Of a DNA stretch of 64,000 nucleotides, positions 26,122 through 35,939 are shown piece after piece; position 1 is the stretch's first letter, and each line of letters starts with the position of its first letter. The stretch is from an uncultured Gemmatimonadota bacterium. Its GTDB lineage: Bacteria > Gemmatimonadota > Gemmatimonadetes > Gemmatimonadales > GWC2-71-9. The DNA lies in contig CAMPKP010000003.1 of assembly GCA_946887295.1 (NCBI GenBank), positions 1-64,000 of the forward strand. Reading direction: 5' to 3'. The notes under the pieces are model-generated. The model searched no databases, was not told the DNA's origin, and saw only the letters and a program-made list of their open reading frames with translations. The position numbers were made by a program, and so were the translations under genes.

Positions 26122-27003
26122 CTACTTCGAGTCTTTGTCGAGCTGGGCGACGGCCTCCAGCACCACGGCCGGCTGTTCCTCGTTGATGTACTGGCCCGAG
26201 CCGGGCACGCTCTCGACCTTGAAATCCGAGAGCTCGGAGGTCAGCAGCTCCCGCTCCTTGGGCGGCACCGCCGCCGGGTGCGGAGCCATTCCCACCAGCA
26301 GCCGGACGGGGATGTCCAGCTCGTGCAGCCGCGCGGCGAGAGACTTCCCCTCCTTCGACTTGGACATGCGGTGGAAGGCGTCGATCGAGCCGTGCATGTC
26401 CGCGGTCTGTCCGCCGGTGTAGGCGCGGATCACCTCGTCGGTCACCCAGGTCGTGTCGCCCGAGTTCTTCACGATCTCCTTGCGCACGTCGTGGCGCAGC
26501 ATGGTCTCGTCCATGGCCATCTTCGCCAGCCCCGCCCCGAACCGGAACGCCTTCTTCATGCCGGGCGTGGCCGCGCTCTCGGCCGGGCCTCCGCTGATCG
26601 AGAGCAGGCCGCGAACCAGGCCGGGGCGGATGATGCCCAGCCGGAAGGCGATGGACGCGCCGCTGGACTGGGCGACGAACAGCGCCTCGGTCACCCCGAG
26701 CGTATCGAGAGCCCGGCCGACCCGCTCGGTCTGGGCGGTGTAGGAGTAGTCGGCCTTCTTGGGATGGGAGGACCAGCCGTATCCCAGCGGCTCGACGATG
26801 ATGCACTGGTAGCCCTGGGCCACCAGCGGCCCGGTGAGCATGCGGTAGCCGAACGCGGCACCGAAGAGTCCGGGAATGAGCACCAGGGGCCGGCCCGCAC
26901 CGATGGTGGTGGTCCGCAGGATCTCGCCGGGGGCTACCTCGATGTCGCGAACGAGGGCGCTGTCTGGGGAGCCGGCCAGGAGGGCCAGCGTCAGGAGGAG
27001 CAT
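26122..27003 (-). CDS. Alpha/beta-hydrolase-fold protein with altered catalytic residues
   Basis: A 293-residue protein with a short hydrophobic N-terminus (MLLLTLALLAGSPDSA), probably exported. Alpha/beta-hydrolase features: oxyanion-hole region LVLIPGLFGAAFGYR, strand/nucleophile elbow EALFVAQSSGASIAFRLG (Ser in Q-S-S-G rather than the usual G-x-S-x-G), and the C-terminal block VPGSGQYINEEQPAVV. In homologues the last block reads G-H-Y/F at the catalytic His; here it is Gln (CAG, one base from a His codon). The acid position is also unclear (GMAPHPAAVPP). It may be inactive or use another residue. The start is ATG 27003; TTG 27012 is the alternative. It is divergent from the glucan synthase. 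Confidence 0.75.
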   Translation of the reverse strand: MLLLTLALLAGSPDSALVRDIEVAPGEILRTTTIGAGRPLVLIPGLFGAAFGYRMLTGPLVAQGYQCIIVEPLGYGWSSHPKKADYSYTAQTERVGRALDTLGVTEALFVAQSSGASIAFRLGIIRPGLVRGLLSISGGPAESAATPGMKKAFRFGAGLAKMAMDETMLRHDVRKEIVKNSGDTTWVTDEVIRAYTGGQTADMHGSIDAFHRMSKSKEGKSLAARLHELDIPVRLLVGMAPHPAAVPPKERELLTSELSDFKVESVPGSGQYINEEQPAVVLEAVAQLDKDSK

Positions 27004-27074
27004 CGTATGCAACGTAACCCCGGCCTACCACCGGCGCGAACTTCCGGCCACTCGCCTTGCCCCCCCACCCGTCA

Positions 27075-27102
27075 TATACTGCCCGGACCACAACCCAAGG
27101 GA
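27075..27102 (+). promoter_or_regulatory. -10 element and ribosome site of the glucan synthase gene
   Basis: TATACT (27075-27080, five of six to consensus) predicts a transcript start near 27087. AAGGGA (27097-27102) follows, seven bases before ATC 27110. No good -35 is visible. These two signals place translation start at about 27110 even though no ATG, GTG or TTG is there. Confidence 0.5.
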
Positions 27103-27109
27103 CCGCGCC

Positions 27110-30100
27110 ATCGCTCCGCTCAAGCCGCCCCGACTGGCTTTCCGTGTCACCCCACGCCGTCCCGACGCTCGCGAGGATCTCCTCGCCGGCCCTATTCGTG
27201 GCGAGCTGCTCGGCGCCGAGCATCTGGCCGAGCGGGCTCGCACCCTCGCGTCGGAGCAGCGGATCGACCGGCGGAAGCGCGCCCGCCGCACCCCTCTCCT
27301 CGACCGCCTCGACGGCACCAAACGCGTCCTGGAGGACGCCCACGCGCGCCTGGCCGCCGCGGCCGACCGGGGCCTGGACATCGGCCCCGCCGGGGAGTGG
27401 CTGCTGGACAACTATCACGTGGTGCAGGAGCACATCGGCGAAGTGCGCGAGAGCCTGCCGCGAGGCTACTACCGGGAGCTGCCGGAGCTGGGAGGCGGGC
27501 CGCTCGCCGGATACCCGCGGATCTACGAGCTGGCCATCACCCTGATCTCGCACAGCGAAGGGCGGATCGGCCTCGACAACGTGAGCGGCTTCGTCGCCGC
27601 CTTCCAGGAGGTGGCCACCCTCACGATCGGAGAGCTGTGGGCGGTGCCGGCGATGCTGCGGCTCGGCCTCATCGAGAACGTGCGGCGGATGACGCTCCGC
27701 ACCGTGGTGAGGCTCGACGAGACCGAGGCGGCGGATGCGGCGGCGGAGCGGATCGGCCGCGCCGCCGAGATCGGAAAGGTCGCCCTGGACTCCGAGCTGG
27801 ACCGCTTCCTCACCGACCCGCCACCGCTCACACCCGTGTTCGTCTCCCGCTTCCTCCAGCAGCTCCGCACCGTGGGCGGCTCCTTCCCCGCCGTCCGGCT
27901 GCTGGAGGACTGGATGGCCGAGGAGGCCACGAGCGCGGAGGAGGCCACCTCCCAGGCCACGCGACGTCTGGCGATGACCCAGGTCGGCATGGCCAACAGC
28001 ATCACCAGCCTGCGCGCCGTCGCGCGGATGGATTGGCGGACCTTCGTCGAAGGTCAGAGCCGGCTGGAGGCGGCCCTTCGCCAGGATCCCTCGGGCTTCT
28101 ACTCCCGCATGACCTTCGCCACCCGCGACCGGTATCGACATGCGGTGGAGCGCATCGCGAAGCGAGTCCGTCAGCCGGAGGAGGCCGTGGCCCGGCAGGT
28201 CGTGGATTTCGCCCGCGATGCGACGGCGCGGTTGCCGGGCGACTCGCGGGCGGCCCATGTCGGGTACTACCTGATCGAGGATGGCCTGGTCGAGCTGGAG
28301 CGGGCCGCCGGCTACCGTCCCCGGGCGCGGGAGGCGGTCGTCCGATGGCTGCGGCGGCATCCCAACACGGTGTTCGTGGGAAGCGTGCTCTCGTTTACCG
28401 CGGGCGCGCTCGCCGCCCTCCTCTGGCTGGGAGGGGCACCGGCCTGGGCGGCGTGGCTGCCGCTGCTGCTGCTGGGCCTCATTCCGGCGAACGACATGGC
28501 CGTCAGTGTGGTGAATCAGCTGGTCACGGCCTTCCTGCCCCCGCGCACCCTCCCCAAGCTGGACCTCCATGCCAAGGGAGTTCCGACCGAGTTTCGCACC
28601 GCGGTGGTCATCCCGACTCTCTTCGGCAGCGTGGACGCGGTGCGGGAGGCCCTGGACCACCTCGAGGTCCAGTTCCTGGCCAACCGTGAGGCGCATCTGC
28701 ATTTCGCGGTGTTGAGCGACTTCACCGATGCTCCCACCGAGACCAGGGAGGGCGATGCCGAGATCCTGGAGGCGGCGGTCGATGGGGTTCGCGCGCTCAA
28801 CGCCCGGTATGCGGAAGGCCGCGAGGACGCGTTCTACCTCTTCCATCGGCGCCGCCGCTGGAACCCGCGCGAGGGCGTCTGGATGGGCTGGGAGCGGAAG
28901 CGAGGGAAACTCTCCCAGTTCAACCAGTTCGTGCTGGGGCGCGGGGAGGGGGCCTTCGCCGTGGTGGAGGGCGACACGGAGCCGATCCGCAGCGTGCGCT
29001 ACGTCATCACACTCGACGAAGACACGGTGCTGCCTCCCGACGCCGCGCCCGACCTCGTGGGCGCGCTCGCGCACCCGCTCAACCGGGCCGAGTACAGCCC
29101 GGCGCTCGGCCGGGTGGTCCGCGGCTACGGCATCCTCCAGCCGAGGGTCGGCGTCTCCCTGCCGAGCGCGAACCGCTCGCTGTTCGCCGCCATCCAGTCG
29201 GGGCAGCCTGGCGTCGATCCCTACACCACGGCCGTCTCCGACGTCTACCAGGATCTGTACGGCGAAGGAAGCTTCACCGGCAAGGGCGTGTACGACGTGG
29301 AGGCCTTCGAGCGGGCCACGCGCGGACGCTTTCCGGAGAACACGCTGCTCTCCCACGATCTCATCGAGGGGAGCTACGCCCGCGCGGGACTCGCCACCGA
29401 CGTCGTGGTGTACGACGATTACCCCAGCCGCTATCTCACCTTCACCCGCCGGAAGCACCGCTGGATCCGGGGGGACTGGCAGCTGCTCCAATGGCTCACC
29501 GGCAGGGTTCCGGGACCGGACGGACCCGAGCCCAACCGGCTCTCGCTCCTCTCCCGCTGGAAGATTCTCGACAATCTCCGGCGGAGCACGGTCGAGATCG
29601 CCCAGCTCGCATTCCTGGTGGCGGGATGGACCCTGCTCCCGGGCGGCGCGCTCCGATGGACGCTGCTCGGTCTGGGCGCGATCGCGGCGCCGTGGGCGGT
29701 GTCTCTCCTCATAGCGCTGCTCCGGCCCCCGCTCGACAAGTCGTGGCGCGCCTATTACTCGGCGGTCGGCCGCGACGCGGGCACCAGCGCGAGACAACTC
29801 GCGCTCGCGATCGTGTTCCTCCCCCACCAGGCCTGGGTCTCGGCCGACGCGATCGTGCGCACGCTGTGGCGGCTGTTCGTGACCCGCCGGCACCTCCTCG
29901 AATGGCGGACCTCGTCCCAGGCGGAGCGCGGCGGGGCGGACTCCTTCTCCGCCCTCTGGCGGGCCATGTGGCCGGCGGTGGCGGTGGCGCTCGCGGTGCT
30001 GGCGGCGGTCGTCGCCCGCCGGGCGCTGGCCCCGGGGCCTTCCGCGCCGGCCTGGGTGCTCGCGGTCGCCGTGCTTCCGCTCATCCTCGCCTGGCTCGCG

Positions 30101-33100
30101 TCGCCCGCCGTGGCCTACGTGCTCCGGACACCGGCCGTCCCTCGCGAGCAGCGGCTGTCTTCGAGCGCCCGGCGCCAGGCGCTCCGCTACGGACTCCTTC
30201 ACTGGCGCTTCTTCGATCGCTTCGTGACCGCGGAGACCAGCTGGCTGGCGCCCGACAACTTCCAGGAGGATCCGAAGCCGGTGGTGGCGATGCGCACCTC
30301 ACCCACCAACATGGGCCTGCAGCTGCTGGCGACGGTGAGCGCGTGGGACCTGGGGTTCATTCCGCTCGACGACGTGGTGCGCAGGCTGGAGCTGATGGTG
30401 CGCTCGCTGGAGCGCATGCGCCGGTTCCAGGGGCACTTCTTCAACTGGTACGACCTGCGGGACCTCAGCGTGCTCGAGCCGGCATACGTGTCCACGGTGG
30501 ACAGCGGGAACCTGGCGGGGCACCTCGTGGCCGTGCGGCAGGCCTGTCTGGCGCTGACTCAGGAGCCGCTGCCCGACGCCCGGGTCTGGCGCGCACTCGA
30601 GACCGCGATCGGCCTGGCCGCCGAGCGGCTGCGGCCGGTGCCGTCCGGGGCCACGGTGTCGGAGCATCTCCGGGCCGCGCTCGCCGCCCTGCCGGCAGGC
30701 CGGAGCGAGCCGGCGACGGCGGCGGCGCTCGGGCGGGTGATCGTGCCGCTCGAGCGTGCGGAAGCGGCACTGGCCGGGAGCGGGGCCGGGCCCGAGGTCG
30801 GCGGTCCGGCAGCGGAGTGGATCGAGTGGAGCATTCGCACCGCCGCCGCGCACCGCGACTGGGTCGAGAGCCTCCCCGCAGGGCCGCGCGCGACCCTGCG
30901 TGGGCTCGCCGGTGAATCGGCCCAGGCGGCCCGGCTGGTTCTCCGGCTGGAGACCCTGGCCGAGCGAGCCTACACCTACGCCATGGAGATGGATTTCGGG
31001 TTTCTGCTGGACCGCGATCGCAAGCTGTTCGCCATCGGCTTCCAGCAGACCAGCCACTCGCCGGATACCTCGTACTACGACCTGCTCGCCTCCGAGGCGC
31101 GGCTGGCGAGCTTCATCGCCGTGGCCAAGAACGACGTGCCGGTGGAGCACTGGTTCCATCTCGGCCGCACGCTGACGTACGCCGCCGGGGCGCCGGCGCT
31201 GGTCTCGTGGAGCGGAAGCATGTTCGAGTATCTGATGCCGGTGCTCGTGATGCGGTCGTTCCCCAACACCGTGCTGTCGCAGACCTACGATGGCGCGGTG
31301 GACCGCCAGCGGACCTACGGCGCGGAGCGGCGGGTCCCCTGGGGCGTGAGCGAGAGCGCCTACAACGTACGCGACCGCCACCAGACCTATCAGTATCGGG
31401 CGTTCGGCGTGCCCGATCTCGCCCTCAAGCGCGGACTGGGCCGGGACCTGGTGGTGGCACCCTACGCCTCGGCGCTGGCGGCCATGGTGAGCCCCGAGCC
31501 CGCGCTGGCGAATCTCGCCCAGCTGGAGCTTCTCGGCGCGCTCGGTCCCTACGGCTTTCGCGATGCCGTGGACTACACCCGGCCCGATCCCGAGCGGTCC
31601 TTCGCGGTGGTCCGGACCTACATGGCCCATCATCAGGGCATGGGGCTTGTCGCCCTGACCAACGTCCTGACCGCGGGAGTCTGGCAGCGCCGCTTCCATG
31701 CCGACCCGCTGGTCCGCTCGGCCGAGCTGCTGTTGCACGAGCGCATCCCGCGGCGCCTGGTGCTGCGGGAGCCGCAGGGCGCCCGCACGGACGAGGCGAT
31801 GCCGGAGGCCGACCTGGAGCAACCGGCCGTGCGACGGTTCGATACTCCGGACACGCCGCAGCCCCATATCGCCCTCCTGGGCGAGCCGCCCTACACCATC
31901 ATGGTGAGCCACTGCGGCGGCGGCTACAGCCGGTACGAGTCGCTCGCGGTGACCCGATGGCGGGCCGACGGATGCCGGGACGCGACGGGGCAGTTCCAGT
32001 ACGTGAAGGACCTGTCCAGCCGGAGGACGTGGTCGGCCGCCCATCAGCCGGTCTGCGCGAAGGCCGACTGGTATCACGCCGACCTCGCCACCGACCGGGT
32101 CACGTTCCAGCGGGCCGACGGGCCCATCGAGACCAGCACCGAGATCGCCGTCGTGCCGGAGGACTCCGCCGAGGTGCGCCGGGTGACCGTGACCAACAAC
32201 AGCGACCGGGCCCTCGAGGTCGAGGTCACCAGCTACGGCGAGATCGTGCTCGCACCGCCGGAGAGCGACCGCGCCCATCCCGCCTTCGCCAACCTGTTCG
32301 TCGAGACCGAGTGGCACCAATGGTCCACGGCGATCACGGCGACCCGGCGGCCGCGCGCTGCGGACGAGCGGCCGCTCTGGTGCGTGCATGTCGCCGCCGT
32401 GGGCAAGGAGCTGGTCGGGAATGTGACCTGCGAGACCGACCGCGCGCGCTTCGTCGGCCGGGGCAGATCCACCAGAGACCCCGTCGCGATGGAAACCGAC
32501 GGTGAGCTGTCGGGGACCACCGGCGCGGTGCTGGACCCGATCTTCGCGCTCCGCGCACGGCTTCGGCTGGCTTCGGGACGCTCGGCGAGCGTCGCCTTCA
32601 CCACCCTCGTCGCCGCGAGCCGCGAGCGCGCGTTCGAGCTCGCGGACCGCTATCGCGACCCTCACGCCGCGCAGCGGGCGCTCGACCTGGCCTGGACTTC
32701 GAGCCAGATCGAGCTCCGGGAGCTCGGCCTCAGCCCCGCCGACTCCGCCGTGGCGCAGGAGCTCGCAGGCCATCTGTTCTACGGCAACCCCGCGCTGCGC
32801 GCCCCCCAGGCGGAGCTGCGGCGCAACCGCGGCTCCCAGCCGCTCCTCTGGGCCAACGGCGTGTCCGGCGACTGGCCGATCCTGCTGGCCACGATCGAAT
32901 CGGCCGAAGGTCTGCCGACTCTCCGACAGCTCCTCGCGGCCCATCGCTACTGGCGCCGGCACGGGATGACCGTGGACCTGGTCGTGGTCAACGCCCATCC
33001 CACCAACTACCAGCAGGATCTGGCCGACCGGATCACCGCCGCCGTGTTCACGGTCGGCGATTCGACCTTCTTCGACCGGCCCGGCGGCATCTTCCTCCGC

Positions 33101-35812
33101 CGGCGTGACCAGCTGCGCCCGGACGAGCTCCTCATGCTCCGCGCGACCGCCCGGGCCCATGTGGTCTGTGACGGCCGCTCGCTGGGGCGCATCCTCGCGA
33201 CGGCCGCAGTGGAGGACTCGGCGGAGGAGGACGACGACATGCTCGACCCGGCACTGCGCGCTCCGGAGCGCAGTGACTCGCGCGTCGTCCGTGTGGTCAA
33301 GCAGATCGGCGCTCGCCTCCCGGAGCTGCTGGCGCCGCTCGCCGCTCCGCTCTCCAGCGGCGACCGCAGATCGAAGCGCGATGTCGCCGTGGACGCTCCC
33401 GAGAACGGATTCGGTGAGCTTACGGCCGACGGACAGTACGAGATCCGGGTGAGCGGCGAGCGCCTGCCGCCCGCGCCATGGTCGAACGTGGTCGCCAATG
33501 CGCACGGCGGATTCCTGGTCACCGAGCGCGGCGGCGGGTTCACGTGGGCGGAGAACAGCCACTTCTACCGGCTCACGCCGTGGCGGAACGATCCGGTCAC
33601 CGACGCGCTCGGAGAGGCCGTGTACCTCCAGGACGGGGACACCGGCGAGCTGTGGTGCCCCACGCCCGGCCCCGTCCGCGGAGCGGTGGCGTACACCGCC
33701 CGCCACGCCCAGGGCGCTTCGTTCTTCGAGCACCTGCGCTCCGGCATCTCCTCCCATCTGACCGTCGGACTGGCGGACGACGCGCCCGTGAAGCTCTCGC
33801 TGCTGCGTCTGACCAACACCGACTCCCGCTCCCGCCGGCTGATCGTGACGACCTACGCCGAATGGACCCTCGGCGCGGAGCGGGAGCACACCCAGCACCA
33901 GGTTCGCACCTCGTTCGACGCCGAGCACCAGGCGGTCCTGGCGCGGAACACCTGGGACCCGCAGTTCGCATCATGGCTCGCCTTCCACGCCATCACCGAG
34001 CCGGTCACCGCCCACACCGGGAGCCGGCTGGAATTTCTGGGCAGGAACGGCACTCCGGCGGCGCCGGCGGCACTTCGCCCGGGCGCGCGGCTGAGCGGCG
34101 CGACCGGCGCGGCGACCGATCCCTGTGCCGCCCTGCAATGCGCGATCGAGCTGAAGCCCGGGGAGACCCGTGAGATCGCGATCCTGCTCGGCGCGGGCCC
34201 CGATGAGGCGTCCGCCCGGCAGTCGCTCGCGGAGTACCAGAGCGTCCCGCGGGCGCGGGCCGCGGTGGACCGCGCGCTCCACGGCTGGGCCGAGCGGCTC
34301 GGGGTCGTCGCCGTGCGAACACCCGAGCCCACCTTCGACGCGATGCTCAACCACTGGAGCCTCTACCAGGCCCTCGCGTGTCGCGTCTGGGGGCGCTCCG
34401 CGCTGTATCAGAGCAGCGGGGCTTACGGGTTCCGCGACCAGCTCCAGGACGTGATGGCGCTGGTGTACGCCGAGCCCGGACTCGCCAGGGAGCACATCCT
34501 GCGCGCCGCCGCGAGGCAGTTCCTCGAGGGCGACGTGCAGCACTGGTGGCACCCGCAGAGCGGCCGCGGCGTCCGGACTCGGTTCTCCGACGACATGGCA
34601 TGGCTGCCGTACGCGGTGGACCATTACGTCCGGACCACCGGTGACGCCACGGTGCTCGACGAGTACGTCCCCTTCCTCGCGATGCGCGAGCTGGGCCCCG
34701 ACGAGCACGAGGTCTACGACCTGCCGCTGGTCACCGACGAGCACGGGAGCGTGTACGAGCACTGCCTCCGCGCGCTGCGCCGGGCCTGCACCGCCGGGGC
34801 GCATGGCCTTCCGCTCATGGGCGGGGGCGACTGGAACGACGGCATGAACCGCGTAGGAGTGGAAGGACGGGGCGAGAGCGTGTGGCTGGCCTGGTTCCTG
34901 ATCACCACGCTCCGCGCGTTCGCCGGGCACGCGGAATCACGGGGCGATGTGCCGGCCGCGGCCGAGCTCCGCCGGCGAGCGGAGGACTACTCTGCGGCCG
35001 TCGAGGCACACGGGTGGGACGGCGCGTGGTATCGCCGGGCGTATTTCGACGACGGCACTCCCCTTGGCTCCAGCCTGAACGACGAGTGCCGCATCGACTC
35101 CATCGCCCAGAGCTGGAGCGTGATCTCCGGCGCCGGCGAGCCCGGCCGGCAGGCGCGCGCGATGGCCTCCCTCGAGGAGCACCTGGTGAGCGAGGACGCA
35201 CGCCTGCTCATGCTCCTCACTCCGCCGCTCGACGCCACGGCCGGGGATCCCGGCTACATCAAGGGCTACCTGCCGGGAGTGCGCGAGAACGGGGCGCAGT
35301 ACACCCACGCCGCACTGTGGGCGGTGCTCGCCACGGCGCTCCGGGGGAACGGCGATCGCGCCTTCGAGCTCTACCAGATGATCAATCCGCTCACCCACGC
35401 TCGCACGCCCGAGGAAGTGGCCACCTATCAGGTCGAGCCCTACGTCGTCGCCGCCGACGTGTACACGGCGAAAGGTCATGTCGGCCGGGGGGGCTGGACC
35501 TGGTACACCGGGTCGGCGAGCTGGATGTACCGGGTCGGGCTGGAGGCGATCCTCGGCTTCGTGAAGCGCGGCGACAGGCTCTTCATCGAGCCCCGGGTGC
35601 CCGCGTCGTGGCCCGAGTTCACCATCGAGTACCGGTATGGTGCGAGCGTCTACACGATCCTGGTGCAACGCGCGAGCGGCTCCGAGGACGGCAAGGGGCG
35701 GGTCACGCTGGACGGAAGGGAGCTCCACGAGCCGGGGATACCGCTGATGGACGACGGGGCCGCGCACGAGGTCCGTGTCGGGATGAGTGAAGCGTGCCCT
35801 CCGGCAGCCTGA
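27110..35812 (+). CDS. ndvB: Cyclic beta-1,2-glucan synthase (NdvB/ChvB type)
   Basis: A giant inner-membrane enzyme of about 2900 residues, matching the usual 2800-2900. It builds cyclic beta-1,2-glucan from UDP-glucose. Order: N-terminal cytoplasmic region (PIRGELLGAEHLAERARTLA); transmembrane segments at about 417-473; GT84-like transferase domain (about 500-790, with ITLDEDTVLPPD at about 635); further membrane segments at about 827-873 and 952-1005; glycoamylase-like domain (about 1290-1530, GFQQTSHSPDTSYYDLLASE); and a C-terminal GH94 phosphorylase region with catalytic GGGDWNDGMN (Asp about 2574) that sets ring size. The start is odd: the only candidates near the homology start are ATC 27110 with a good ribosome site, or CTG 27134. 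The product is expected in the periplasm for osmoadaptation. No export gene (ndvA) is adjacent. Confidence 0.9.
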   Translation: MAPLKPPRLAFRVTPRRPDAREDLLAGPIRGELLGAEHLAERARTLASEQRIDRRKRARRTPLLDRLDGTKRVLEDAHARLAAAADRGLDIGPAGEWLLDNYHVVQEHIGEVRESLPRGYYRELPELGGGPLAGYPRIYELAITLISHSEGRIGLDNVSGFVAAFQEVATLTIGELWAVPAMLRLGLIENVRRMTLRTVVRLDETEAADAAAERIGRAAEIGKVALDSELDRFLTDPPPLTPVFVSRFLQQLRTVGGSFPAVRLLEDWMAEEATSAEEATSQATRRLAMTQVGMANSITSLRAVARMDWRTFVEGQSRLEAALRQDPSGFYSRMTFATRDRYRHAVERIAKRVRQPEEAVARQVVDFARDATARLPGDSRAAHVGYYLIEDGLVELERAAGYRPRAREAVVRWLRRHPNTVFVGSVLSFTAGALAALLWLGGAPAWAAWLPLLLLGLIPANDMAVSVVNQLVTAFLPPRTLPKLDLHAKGVPTEFRTAVVIPTLFGSVDAVREALDHLEVQFLANREAHLHFAVLSDFTDAPTETREGDAEILEAAVDGVRALNARYAEGREDAFYLFHRRRRWNPREGVWMGWERKRGKLSQFNQFVLGRGEGAFAVVEGDTEPIRSVRYVITLDEDTVLPPDAAPDLVGALAHPLNRAEYSPALGRVVRGYGILQPRVGVSLPSANRSLFAAIQSGQPGVDPYTTAVSDVYQDLYGEGSFTGKGVYDVEAFERATRGRFPENTLLSHDLIEGSYARAGLATDVVVYDDYPSRYLTFTRRKHRWIRGDWQLLQWLTGRVPGPDGPEPNRLSLLSRWKILDNLRRSTVEIAQLAFLVAGWTLLPGGALRWTLLGLGAIAAPWAVSLLIALLRPPLDKSWRAYYSAVGRDAGTSARQLALAIVFLPHQAWVSADAIVRTLWRLFVTRRHLLEWRTSSQAERGGADSFSALWRAMWPAVAVALAVLAAVVARRALAPGPSAPAWVLAVAVLPLILAWLASPAVAYVLRTPAVPREQRLSSSARRQALRYGLLHWRFFDRFVTAETSWLAPDNFQEDPKPVVAMRTSPTNMGLQLLATVSAWDLGFIPLDDVVRRLELMVRSLERMRRFQGHFFNWYDLRDLSVLEPAYVSTVDSGNLAGHLVAVRQACLALTQEPLPDARVWRALETAIGLAAERLRPVPSGATVSEHLRAALAALPAGRSEPATAAALGRVIVPLERAEAALAGSGAGPEVGGPAAEWIEWSIRTAAAHRDWVESLPAGPRATLRGLAGESAQAARLVLRLETLAERAYTYAMEMDFGFLLDRDRKLFAIGFQQTSHSPDTSYYDLLASEARLASFIAVAKNDVPVEHWFHLGRTLTYAAGAPALVSWSGSMFEYLMPVLVMRSFPNTVLSQTYDGAVDRQRTYGAERRVPWGVSESAYNVRDRHQTYQYRAFGVPDLALKRGLGRDLVVAPYASALAAMVSPEPALANLAQLELLGALGPYGFRDAVDYTRPDPERSFAVVRTYMAHHQGMGLVALTNVLTAGVWQRRFHADPLVRSAELLLHERIPRRLVLREPQGARTDEAMPEADLEQPAVRRFDTPDTPQPHIALLGEPPYTIMVSHCGGGYSRYESLAVTRWRADGCRDATGQFQYVKDLSSRRTWSAAHQPVCAKADWYHADLATDRVTFQRADGPIETSTEIAVVPEDSAEVRRVTVTNNSDRALEVEVTSYGEIVLAPPESDRAHPAFANLFVETEWHQWSTAITATRRPRAADERPLWCVHVAAVGKELVGNVTCETDRARFVGRGRSTRDPVAMETDGELSGTTGAVLDPIFALRARLRLASGRSASVAFTTLVAASRERAFELADRYRDPHAAQRALDLAWTSSQIELRELGLSPADSAVAQELAGHLFYGNPALRAPQAELRRNRGSQPLLWANGVSGDWPILLATIESAEGLPTLRQLLAAHRYWRRHGMTVDLVVVNAHPTNYQQDLADRITAAVFTVGDSTFFDRPGGIFLRRRDQLRPDELLMLRATARAHVVCDGRSLGRILATAAVEDSAEEDDDMLDPALRAPERSDSRVVRVVKQIGARLPELLAPLAAPLSSGDRRSKRDVAVDAPENGFGELTADGQYEIRVSGERLPPAPWSNVVANAHGGFLVTERGGGFTWAENSHFYRLTPWRNDPVTDALGEAVYLQDGDTGELWCPTPGPVRGAVAYTARHAQGASFFEHLRSGISSHLTVGLADDAPVKLSLLRLTNTDSRSRRLIVTTYAEWTLGAEREHTQHQVRTSFDAEHQAVLARNTWDPQFASWLAFHAITEPVTAHTGSRLEFLGRNGTPAAPAALRPGARLSGATGAATDPCAALQCAIELKPGETREIAILLGAGPDEASARQSLAEYQSVPRARAAVDRALHGWAERLGVVAVRTPEPTFDAMLNHWSLYQALACRVWGRSALYQSSGAYGFRDQLQDVMALVYAEPGLAREHILRAAARQFLEGDVQHWWHPQSGRGVRTRFSDDMAWLPYAVDHYVRTTGDATVLDEYVPFLAMRELGPDEHEVYDLPLVTDEHGSVYEHCLRALRRACTAGAHGLPLMGGGDWNDGMNRVGVEGRGESVWLAWFLITTLRAFAGHAESRGDVPAAAELRRRAEDYSAAVEAHGWDGAWYRRAYFDDGTPLGSSLNDECRIDSIAQSWSVISGAGEPGRQARAMASLEEHLVSEDARLLMLLTPPLDATAGDPGYIKGYLPGVRENGAQYTHAALWAVLATALRGNGDRAFELYQMINPLTHARTPEEVATYQVEPYVVAADVYTAKGHVGRGGWTWYTGSASWMYRVGLEAILGFVKRGDRLFIEPRVPASWPEFTIEYRYGASVYTILVQRASGSEDGKGRVTLDGRELHEPGIPLMDDGAAHEVRVGMSEACPPAA

Positions 35813-35939
35813 CCCACCCCGTCGGGCTGCCGTGTCCGGTGATCAGACGGTTTTCCCCCGTCAGGGGAGGAGAGCAGGCTGATCGGACCGCGACACCCGC
35901 GGCGGCAGTAGGCGTGCGGGCCGAGTGCGTGCCGCGCCG

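Noticed and set aside
26045..30202. Minus-strand open frame of 1385 codons opposite the glucan synthase
   Set aside because: Antisense open frames are expected where third positions are G/C. The peptide is Arg/Gly/Pro/His-rich without domains, while the plus strand encodes a full cyclic glucan synthase and part of the frame covers the hydrolase in the wrong phase.
30299..33928. Minus-strand open frame of 1209 codons
   Set aside because: Antisense to the glucan synthase; no initiation signals or domains.
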